DNA of 64,000 bases from Streptomyces sp. CHD11 (GTDB lineage Bacteria > Actinomycetota > Actinomycetes > Streptomycetales > Streptomycetaceae): assembly GCF_018638295.1 (NCBI RefSeq), contig NZ_JABTTS010000023.1, positions 47,429 through 111,428 of the forward strand, given 5' to 3'. The number at the start of each line of letters is the position of its first letter. The stretch's first letter is position 1. Below are positions 1 to 7,120 of this stretch, in pieces. The notes beneath the pieces were generated by a model, which was given only the letters and a program-made list of their open reading frames with translations, did no database searches and was not told the origin of the DNA. The position numbers and the translations under genes are program-made.

Positions 1-1
1 C

Positions 2-703
2 GCTCCCCCGCTGCCGTCCCTCGAGGTCCTCGACGTCCTGGTCCCGCGGCTGCGCCGGCTGCGCTCGACGGGCCCGGCCCGGATCGTGCGCACCCCGTCC
101 CTGCCGGTCCCGGAGCAGGTCACGGGCCTGCCGGTGGCTCCGGTACCGCGCGCGCTGGCCGACGCGGTGGCGGTGCTGGAGGACGCGGCCGCCGTCCGCC
201 GGCTGCTGACGGAGGCGGTACGCGGCCGCCACTGCGACCCGGCGGCGGTGGTGCGGGAGCTGACCGGCGCGAAGCTGCTCAACCGGCCGCACGTGGTGGA
301 CGCGGTGGACGCGCTGCTGGCCGAGGGCCGGGCGCTGGCCGAGGCCCGGCTGTACCGGATGGTGCGCGACCACGGCCTGCCACAACCGTGCTGGAACGTC
401 GACCTGCGGCTTCCGGGCGGCCCCCACCTCGGCGGCCTCGACGCGTACTGGCCGGAGCAGGCGGTGGCGGTGGAACTCGACACCCGCGCGCCCCGCCCCG
501 GCCGGCGCCCCGAGGACGACGCCGCGTGGACGGAGCACACCCGCAAGCGCGAGCATCTGGAACGCCTCGGCATCACGGTCGTCCACCTCACCCCGCGGGG
601 GCTGCGCGACGCCGCGGAGCAGCAGGCGGCGGTGGTCCACACGGCCCTGACGGCCGCGGCGGACCGCGACCCGGCGGCGTACGTCGTCGTCCTGCCCCGG
701 TAG
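2..703 (+). CDS. AbiEi/DUF559-like protein, 5' end outside window
   Basis: The frame is open from the first bases of the window and runs to TAG at 701-703. The start is therefore probably upstream, although a GTG at 86 is possible. The visible C-terminal part has a region typical of actinobacterial AbiEi-like (type IV antitoxin/DUF559) proteins: a middle helical stretch (RALADAVAVL), then a restriction-endonuclease-like core with VAVELDT and HLTPRGL near the C-terminus. In such folds the Glu/Asp of the VELD segment and a later Arg/Lys-rich helix (HTRKREHLERLGI) line the active site. No toxin gene is visible next to it in the window, so a toxin-antitoxin role cannot be argued. The assignment is by family resemblance only. 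Confidence 0.6.
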   Translation, partial: APPLPSLEVLDVLVPRLRRLRSTGPARIVRTPSLPVPEQVTGLPVAPVPRALADAVAVLEDAAAVRRLLTEAVRGRHCDPAAVVRELTGAKLLNRPHVVDAVDALLAEGRALAEARLYRMVRDHGLPQPCWNVDLRLPGGPHLGGLDAYWPEQAVAVELDTRAPRPGRRPEDDAAWTEHTRKREHLERLGITVVHLTPRGLRDAAEQQAAVVHTALTAAADRDPAAYVVVLPR

Positions 704-847
704 GTCATCCGGTAAGGCTCTGGAGCGGTCGTGGTGATGTCCGCCCACGACGGTATGCCGATCGCCGCCGACTGCGACATCGGCGACGGCTGGTGAACCC
801 GGCCGGCCGGGACGCCGCCCGTCACGGTGTACCGGCGGTCCCCCTGG

Positions 848-1309
848 CTACCCCTGCGCCGGCTCCGCCCGTCCCGTCGGCGGGCGTTCGCGCCACAGCC
901 GCAGGGCGATGTCGATCAGGGGCACACGGACCAGGCCGGGCACGGCGTCGACCGGCTGCCAGGCGGCCAGTTCGGTGGAGCCGCCGATCTCGTTGCGCAG
1001 CTCCCCGCCGGTGACCCGGCCCTCGTAGACCAGCCGGAGGCCCTGCTGGTCGACCGGGCGGCCGAAGCGGCCGGGCAGCGTGTGCCGGTGGGAGTCCACG
1101 CCCAGCAGACCGGTGACCTCGATCAGGTGGCCGGTCTCCTCCTCGACCTCCCGGCGCACGGTGTCGTAGGGGTCCTCGCCGTGCTCCATGCCGCCGCCCG
1201 GCAGCACCCACTCGGAGACACCGCCGGGGCCGGGGGACCGGGCGAGCAGGAGCTGTCCGTCGCGTATCACCACGGCGTAGGCCGCCACCCTCAACTTCTG
1301 TCGCATCAA
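848..1309 (-). CDS. Nudix hydrolase
   Basis: A 153-residue single-domain Nudix protein, the usual size for the family. It probably hydrolyses a nucleoside diphosphate-linked metabolite; the substrate cannot be read from sequence. The Nudix box is intact, GG(G)MEHGED...REVEEETGHL, with the REVEEE core that binds the divalent metal. It is preceded by a beta strand (AAYAVVIRDGQLLLARS) and the conserved WVLPGG. The start is ATG at 1309; a second Met follows directly. It stands alone, convergent with the AbiEi-like gene and divergent from the subtilase. A housecleaning or ADP-ribose pyrophosphatase role is inference. Confidence 0.88.
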   Translation of the reverse strand: MMRQKLRVAAYAVVIRDGQLLLARSPGPGGVSEWVLPGGGMEHGEDPYDTVRREVEEETGHLIEVTGLLGVDSHRHTLPGRFGRPVDQQGLRLVYEGRVTGGELRNEIGGSTELAAWQPVDAVPGLVRVPLIDIALRLWRERPPTGRAEPAQG

Positions 1310-1621
1310 GGGACGTTAACCCCCGGCGGGTCCGTCACGCCCGCCCCGCCCGCCGGCGACGGTCCGGAAACGGGCCGGCACCCCGTGCGCACATCGGAAA
1401 CCCCGGCTCCGCACCCGCAAGGGTGACTTGTCGGCTTCGGGCCCCAATTCCCCATAAGCGCATCGGGGGTTTTCCCCACACCTCCATTTCCTTCCCGCCA
1501 ACCCTCGCCAAACATCACCCCTTGCGTAAGGCTCAACGATCGTCCGGCACTGCCTTCCGGACCGTCGCGACCAGGGTCGATCGGCTCCGGTCGCTCGCGA
1601 TCGTTCCTTTACTTACAAGGG
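1310..1621. other. Divergent intergenic region (Nudix / subtilase)
   Basis: 312 bases with no convincing gene. It must hold the promoters for both flanking genes. At its right end an AAGGG ribosome binding site at 1617-1621 decides the subtilase start: the ATG at 1622 abuts it, while the ATG at 1628 lies 6 bases downstream. No clear -35/-10 pair or hairpin was recognised. Confidence 0.5.
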
Positions 1622-1627
1622 ATGCCG

Positions 1628-4600
1628 ATGACCCACTCTCCCCACCGTGACTCCATATCGGGCACCAGACGTGTGGCCCGTACAGCCGTGGCCGCCGGTC
1701 TCGTCGCCGCACTCTCCGCGGCCGGACCGGTCACGCTGGCGTCCGCCGCCGACACCCCGGCCGCCGCGCCGGCCGACGCCAACGTCAAGTCCGCGCACGA
1801 CAAGCTCGGTTCACACGACGCGGATCTGCTCGCCGAGGCCAAGGCCGACGGCGCCAAGCACGTCACGATGATGATCGCCACCGCTCCCGGACAGACCGCG
1901 CAGGTCGCCGGACAGCTGGACGCGGTCAAGGGCGGCTCGGTCGGCCGGACCGACGACAAGCTCGGCTATGTCCGTGCCACCGTCCCGACCGGCAAGGCCG
2001 ACGCGGCGATCGCCGCCGCCACCAAGCTCTCCTCCGTGCACGGCGTCGACCTGCGCGACGAGATCCCGCTGGACGATCCCACGCCCAGCGCGGACACCAC
2101 GCGGCACGCCAAGGGCAAGGGGAAGGGGAAGGGCAGGACCTACCCCGGTCCCGACCGGCGGACGCCCGCGAAGAACCCGTACAACCCGTCCTTCGAGACC
2201 GGCGCCGTCGAGTTCGTCGACGACAACCCGAGGGCGGACGGCCGCGGCGTCACCATCGGCATCCTCGACTCCGGCGTGGACCTCGGCCACCCCGCGCTGC
2301 AGAAGACCACCACCGGCGAGCGCAAGATCGTCGACTGGGTGACGGCGACCGACCCGATCGTGGACAACGACCGGACCTGGCGACCCATGGTCTCCTCCGT
2401 CTCCGGACCCACCTTCACCTACGGCGGCACGACCTGGACCGCCCCGGCGGGCAGCTACCAGATCAGCACCTTCCTGGAGTCGTACACCACCGGCGGCGAC
2501 GCGAACGGCGACGCCAACCGCGACGGCGACACCACCGATTCCTGGGGCATGCTCTACGACGCCGCCGCGGGCACGGTCCGCGTCGACCTGAACAACAACC
2601 AGGACTTCTCCGACGACACCCCGATGAAGCCGTACAAGGACGGTTTCCAGATCGGGTACTTCGGCACCGACGACCCGAAGACCGACGTCGTCGAACGCCA
2701 GCCGTTCGTCGTGGAGATCCGCGAGGACGTCCCGATGGACCCCTACGGCGGCGACTGGATCGGCCAGAAGGCCGACTTCGTCAACATCGGTGTCATCGAG
2801 GGCTCGCACGGTTCCCACGTCGCCGGCATCACCGCCGCCAACGGCCTGTTCGGCGGGCGGATGGACGGCGCCGCCCCCGGCGCGAAGCTCGTCTCCTCGC
2901 GCGCCTGCACCTGGTCCGGCGGCTGCACCAACGTGGCGCTCACCGAGGGCATGATCGACCTCGTCACCCAGCGCGGCGTCGACATCGTCAACATGTCCAT
3001 CGGCGGTCTGCCGGCGCTCAACGACGGCAACAACGCCCGCGTGGAGCTGTACAACCGCCTCATCGACACCTACGGCGTCCAGCTGGTCATCTCCGCGGGC
3101 AACTCCGGCCCCGGCGCCAACACCATCGGCGACCCCGCCCTGGCGGACAAGGTCATCTCCGTCGGCGCGACCGTCTCCAAGGAGACGTGGGCCGCCAACT
3201 ACGGCTCCGAGGTGCGCACCAAGTACGACATGATGCCGTTCTCCTCGCGCGGTCCGCGTGAGGACGGCGGCTTCACGCCGACGCTGGTCGCCCCCGGCGC
3301 CGCGATCAACACCATCCAGACGTGGGCACCGGGCGCCCCGGTCGCCGAGGCCGGCTACGACCTCCCGGCCGGCTACGGCATGCTGCAGGGCACCTCGATG
3401 GCCTCCCCGCAGGCCACCGGCGCCGCCGCGCTGCTGCTGTCCGCCGCGAAGCAGAAGCGCATCGACCTCACCCCGGCGAAGCTGCGCACCGCTCTCACCT
3501 CCACCGCCGAGCACATCAAGGGTGTGCAGGCCTACGAGGAGGGCGCCGGCCTCATCGACATCGAGGACGCCTGGGACGCCATCCGTGACGGTGCCACCGC
3601 GCACCGGTACGAGGTGAAGGCGCCGGTCGACACCGCGATCGACCAGTTCCTGAAGACCCCCGGCTTCGGCACCGGCCTGTACGACCGTGAGGGCGGCCTC
3701 AAGGCCGGCCAGAAGAAGACGTACGACATCACGATCACCCGTACGTCCGGCCCCGATCGCGCCCTGCGGCACGAACTGGACCTCGAGAACAACGAGGGCC
3801 GCACCTTCCGCATCCTGGGCGACGACGACATCCGGCTGCCGCTGAACAAGCCGGTGACCGTCAGGGTCCAGGCCGCGCCCGGCTCGGCCGGCATCAAGAG
3901 CGCGATCCTGGAGGTCGACGACCCGCGCACCGAGGGTGTCGACCGGCAGATCCTGAACACCGTGGTCGTCTCGGCGCCGCTGAAGTACACCTTCTCCGCG
4001 TCCGGCAAGGCCCAGCGCAACAGCAGCACCTCCTACTTCGTCACCGTGCCGGAGGGCGCGAGGACGCTGGAGATCGCGATGAGCGGGCTGAAGGCCACCA
4101 GCCAGACCCGGTTCGTCGCCATCCACCCGTACGGCGTCCCGGCCGACCCGACGTCGACGGTCAACTGCTACCCGAACTACGACAACCCGGCCAACACCTG
4201 CCGCCCCGACGTGCGTTCGTACGCGAACCCGCAGCCGGGCGTCTGGGAGATCGAGGTCGAGTCGCGCCGTACGTCGCCGCTGCTCGACAACCCGTACAAG
4301 CTGGACGTCGCCGTGCTCGGCGCGGCCTTCGACCCGGAGACCGTGACGGTGCCCGAGGCGAAGATCGGCACTCCGGCCACCGCCTCCTGGACGGTGACCA
4401 ACGAGCTCGCCGCCCTGAAGGGCAAGCTGGTGGGCGGCCCGCTCGGCTCGTCCAAGACCGACCGGCCGGCCATCGGCACGGGTGACACCCACACGACGAC
4501 GGTCGAGGTGCCCGAGGGCGCCGCCTCCCTCGACGTGGCCATCGGCAACGTCTCCGACACCGCCGCCGACCTGGACCTGGCCGTCTACGACCAGGCCGGC

Positions 4601-4948
4601 AACCCCGTCGCCCAGTCGGCCGACGGCGACTCGGAGGAGTCGGTGTCCATCGCCTCCCCGGCGGCCGGCACGTACACCATCGAGGTGGTCGGCTACTCGG
4701 TCCCGGCCGGTTCGACGGACTACGACTACCTGGACGTGTTCTTCTCCACCACCCTCGGTACCGTCACGGTCGACGGTTCCGCGCCGGTGCAGCTGGGCAC
4801 CGGCGACTCGGCCACCGTCTCCGGCGACGTCACCGTCGCTGCGGCGGCCCCCGAGGGACGCGCGTTCTTCGGCCGCGTGCAGCTGGTGAACGAGCGCGGC
4901 ACCGTCGCGGGCCTCGGCAACGTGGCGATCGAGAAGGTCGTCCCGTAA
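1628..4948 (+). CDS. Secreted S8 family serine peptidase (subtilase)
   Basis: A large exported protease of 1106 residues. A Sec-type signal peptide (RR-containing n-region, then a VAAGLVAALSAAG core) ends near residue 40. An inhibitor-I9-like pro-region spans about 50-145. The catalytic triad is visible: Asp in GILDSGVD (about residue 214), His in GSHGSHVAG (about 394) and Ser in GTSMASP (about 590). About 180 residues separate Asp and His, far more than in subtilisin and closer to tripeptidyl-peptidase-II-like subtilases. The oxyanion Asn is in ISAGNSG. After residue 640 come beta-rich modules, with a PPC-like domain near the C-terminus (about 930-1050). No membrane anchor is seen, so it is probably released for extracellular protein degradation. 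The start at 1628 is chosen from the ribosome binding site; 1622 is the alternative. Confidence 0.92.
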   Translation: MTHSPHRDSISGTRRVARTAVAAGLVAALSAAGPVTLASAADTPAAAPADANVKSAHDKLGSHDADLLAEAKADGAKHVTMMIATAPGQTAQVAGQLDAVKGGSVGRTDDKLGYVRATVPTGKADAAIAAATKLSSVHGVDLRDEIPLDDPTPSADTTRHAKGKGKGKGRTYPGPDRRTPAKNPYNPSFETGAVEFVDDNPRADGRGVTIGILDSGVDLGHPALQKTTTGERKIVDWVTATDPIVDNDRTWRPMVSSVSGPTFTYGGTTWTAPAGSYQISTFLESYTTGGDANGDANRDGDTTDSWGMLYDAAAGTVRVDLNNNQDFSDDTPMKPYKDGFQIGYFGTDDPKTDVVERQPFVVEIREDVPMDPYGGDWIGQKADFVNIGVIEGSHGSHVAGITAANGLFGGRMDGAAPGAKLVSSRACTWSGGCTNVALTEGMIDLVTQRGVDIVNMSIGGLPALNDGNNARVELYNRLIDTYGVQLVISAGNSGPGANTIGDPALADKVISVGATVSKETWAANYGSEVRTKYDMMPFSSRGPREDGGFTPTLVAPGAAINTIQTWAPGAPVAEAGYDLPAGYGMLQGTSMASPQATGAAALLLSAAKQKRIDLTPAKLRTALTSTAEHIKGVQAYEEGAGLIDIEDAWDAIRDGATAHRYEVKAPVDTAIDQFLKTPGFGTGLYDREGGLKAGQKKTYDITITRTSGPDRALRHELDLENNEGRTFRILGDDDIRLPLNKPVTVRVQAAPGSAGIKSAILEVDDPRTEGVDRQILNTVVVSAPLKYTFSASGKAQRNSSTSYFVTVPEGARTLEIAMSGLKATSQTRFVAIHPYGVPADPTSTVNCYPNYDNPANTCRPDVRSYANPQPGVWEIEVESRRTSPLLDNPYKLDVAVLGAAFDPETVTVPEAKIGTPATASWTVTNELAALKGKLVGGPLGSSKTDRPAIGTGDTHTTTVEVPEGAASLDVAIGNVSDTAADLDLAVYDQAGNPVAQSADGDSEESVSIASPAAGTYTIEVVGYSVPAGSTDYDYLDVFFSTTLGTVTVDGSAPVQLGTGDSATVSGDVTVAAAAPEGRAFFGRVQLVNERGTVAGLGNVAIEKVVP

Positions 4949-4969
4949 GCGGCTGACCTGTGAGTGACG

Positions 4970-5001
4970 GAGGGCGGGCGTCCGTACGGGCGCCCGCCCT
5001 C
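4970..5001. terminator. Hairpin terminator after subtilase
   Basis: A perfect 11-bp inverted repeat (GAGGGCGGGCG and its complement) with a 10-base loop, 21 bases after the subtilase stop codon. There is no U-tract, as is usual in Streptomyces. Confidence 0.7.
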
Positions 5002-5300
5002 TCGTCGTGCTCACCCGCAGGTCAGGGTGCGCGGCTGCGGGACCGAGGCGTACGTCACACCTCCGTGTGGGCGACGGCGAACCGGGCAGGGAACCTTGCG
5101 GTCCGCGACCCCCGGTGGCCGACTTTCTCCTGGTCAGCGGGGTGACGGCCGTAGCTCCGCCATCCGCGCGCGCCGCCCTGCCGTCCCAGTGGGCGGGCAG
5201 AGCGGCAAAGGATTGGACAGGCGGGCCGTGGTCGGCCGCATCATGGAAGAGCCTCGGCCAGGCACATCAGGTACGTATCAGGACGCAGTAGGGAGTCAGC

Positions 5301-6317
5301 GTGAGGGTCGGAATCGTCGGAGCCACCGGTCAGGTGGGCACGGTCATGCTCAGGATTCTCAAGGAGCGCGACTTCCCGGTCACGGAGCTGCGTCTGTTCG
5401 CGTCGGCCCGCTCGGCCGGCACGGAGCTGGACGGCGTGACGGTGGAGGACGCCTCCGCCGCCGACTACAGCGGCCTGGACATCGTGCTGTTCTCCGCGGG
5501 CGGCGCGACCTCGAAGGCGCTGGCCGAGAAGGTCGCCGCGCAGGGCCCCGTCGTGATCGACAACTCCTCCGCCTGGCGCAAGGACCCCGAGGTCCCCCTC
5601 GTCGTCTCCGAGGTCAACCCGCACGCCATCGCGAACCGTCCCAAGGGCATCATCGCCAACCCGAACTGCACGACGATGGCCGCGATGCCGGTGCTGCGTC
5701 CGCTGCACGCGGAGGCGGGCCTGGAGGCGCTGGTCGTCGCCACGTACCAGGCGGTGTCCGGTTCCGGTCTCGCGGGCGTGGCGGAGCTGCACGGCCAGGC
5801 GCAGAAGGTGATCGACGAGGCCGACAGGCTGACCCACGACGGCTCGGCGGTCGACTTCCCCGAGCCGGACGTCTACCAGCGCCCCATCGCCTTCAACGTG
5901 CTGCCACTGGCCGGGAACCTCGTCGACGACGGCCTGAACGAGACCGACGAGGAGCAGAAGCTCCGCAACGAGTCGCGCAAGATCCTGGACATCCCCGGGC
6001 TCAAGGTCTCCGGCACCTGTGTGCGCGTCCCGGTCTTCTCCGGGCACTCGCTGCAGATCAACGCCCGTTTCGCCCGCCCGATCAGCGCCGAGCGCGCGAC
6101 CGAGCTGCTGGCCCAGGCCCCCGGCGTGGTCCTCACGGACATCCCCACCCCGCTCCAGGCCGCCGGCCAGGACGCGTCGTACGTGGGCCGCATCCGGCCC
6201 GACGAGACGGTCGACAACGGCCTCGCGCTGTTCGTCTCCAGCGACAACCTCCGCAAGGGCGCCGCGCTGAACGCGGTGCAGATCGCGGAGCTGGTCGCGG
6301 CCGAGCTCAAGGGCTGA
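5301..6317 (+). CDS. asd: Aspartate-semialdehyde dehydrogenase
   Basis: Catalyses the NADPH-dependent reduction of aspartyl phosphate to aspartate semialdehyde, the branch point to lysine/DAP, threonine, methionine and isoleucine. At 338 residues it has full family length. The N-terminal GATGQVG dinucleotide-binding loop is at residues 7-13, the catalytic cysteine is in NPNCTT (about residue 128), and the substrate-binding segment GHSLQINARF is near 250. The GTG start at 5301 is preceded by GGAG about 8 bases upstream. No aspartokinase gene is adjacent, so this may be a second, unlinked asd copy of the kind Streptomyces carries; that is an inference. It ends in a strong terminator. Confidence 0.96.
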   Translation: MRVGIVGATGQVGTVMLRILKERDFPVTELRLFASARSAGTELDGVTVEDASAADYSGLDIVLFSAGGATSKALAEKVAAQGPVVIDNSSAWRKDPEVPLVVSEVNPHAIANRPKGIIANPNCTTMAAMPVLRPLHAEAGLEALVVATYQAVSGSGLAGVAELHGQAQKVIDEADRLTHDGSAVDFPEPDVYQRPIAFNVLPLAGNLVDDGLNETDEEQKLRNESRKILDIPGLKVSGTCVRVPVFSGHSLQINARFARPISAERATELLAQAPGVVLTDIPTPLQAAGQDASYVGRIRPDETVDNGLALFVSSDNLRKGAALNAVQIAELVAAELKG

Positions 6318-6336
6318 GCGGGCCGACACACGTCGC

Positions 6337-6370
6337 GAGGGGCGGTCACCGGGTTCGGTGACCGCCCCTC
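6337..6370. terminator. Bidirectional terminator between asd and mazF
   Basis: A 14-bp perfect stem (GAGGGGCGGTCACC and its complement) around a 6-base loop. It lies between the convergent ends of asd and the toxin gene, so it can serve both strands. Confidence 0.85.
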
Positions 6371-6377
6371 GGCGCGT

Positions 6378-6725
6378 TCACCGCGCCAGATGCCGCCTCA
6401 GCGCCATATCGATCTCGGCCATCCGCTGCCGCGGGACCACACCGATCGGCCGCAGCAGCCGCTCCGGGGCCAGCACACGGATCTGCTCGCACTGCGCCTT
6501 GGAATCCTTCAGAAGCCCGCACTCTCCCGCGGGCAACAGCACCTGGAACGGGTAGACGCGTGACGTGTTCGTCGTCAGCGGCACCAGCGTGATCACACCC
6601 CGTCCGGCCCGCTCGACGGCCGTATTGGCGCCGTCGTTCGAGACGATGACGCCCGGACGCGCCGTGTTGGCCTCGCTGCCCCGGGCCGGCTCGTAGTCGA
6701 CCAGATAGATGTCACCGCGCCTCAT
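6378..6725 (-). CDS. MazF/PemK-family toxin (endoribonuclease)
   Basis: 115 residues, typical length for MazF. The family hallmark opening RRGDIYLVDY, the PGVIVSNDGAN strand and TLVPLTTNTSR (SH3-like barrel) are all present, as is the C-terminal IDMALRRHL helix. Family members cut mRNA at short motifs unless bound by their antitoxin. The ATG at 6725 lies inside the end of the antitoxin gene with a 14-base overlap, the usual coupling in a toxin-antitoxin operon. The cut site and conditions of activation cannot be read from sequence. Confidence 0.9.
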   Translation of the reverse strand: MRRGDIYLVDYEPARGSEANTARPGVIVSNDGANTAVERAGRGVITLVPLTTNTSRVYPFQVLLPAGECGLLKDSKAQCEQIRVLAPERLLRPIGVVPRQRMAEIDMALRRHLAR

Positions 6726-6942
6726 CGGACACTCCGTCCCCCGAGAAGCGGTCCCAGAACTGCGCGTCCTCGCTCTCGTCCCACTCGGCGAAGGCCTCCG
6801 TGTACTGCTGTTCGAGCTGTGCTTGCCGTAGCAGTTCGATCGCGGCGTGTATCACCGAGGACCGGGAAGCGGCATCCGTGCGGGCGGCGTACTCGTCGAC
6901 GAAGGCGACATCCTCCTGCGACAGGCTCACACTGATCTTCAT
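6712..6942 (-). CDS. Ribbon-helix-helix antitoxin (MazE/CopG type)
   Basis: 76 residues. The N-terminus (KISVSLSQEDVAFVDEYAARTDAASRSSVIHAAIELLRQ) has the beta-strand/helix/helix pattern of ribbon-helix-helix DNA-binding antitoxins. The acidic C-terminus (EWDESEDAQFWDRF) is the likely toxin-neutralising tail. It precedes mazF and overlaps it by 14 bases, which supports a bicistronic autoregulated operon. The start at 6942 is chosen because the RHH fold begins directly after it. The ribosome binding site is weak, and upstream extensions lack conserved sequence. Confidence 0.85.
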   Translation of the reverse strand: MKISVSLSQEDVAFVDEYAARTDAASRSSVIHAAIELLRQAQLEQQYTEAFAEWDESEDAQFWDRFSGDGVSDEAR

Positions 6943-7120
6943 ACACTTTGCGCCACCCAAGGTATGACCATCTCGGCCACCCGCACCCTGCCCCAGCGCG
7001 ACCGGAGCCCCTCCTGCAGGCCCGACAGAGGGGTATCCCCATGGTCCGGCTCCGTCATCGCCCGATCCCGATCCCGCGTGGAAGGATGACGCAACCCACA
7101 CATATCGAGGAGATGACCGC

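Noticed and set aside
1811..5014. 1067-codon minus-strand ORF opposite the subtilase
   Set aside because: GC-rich third positions of the real gene create long antisense frames; the translation is Arg/Gly/Val low complexity with no domain.
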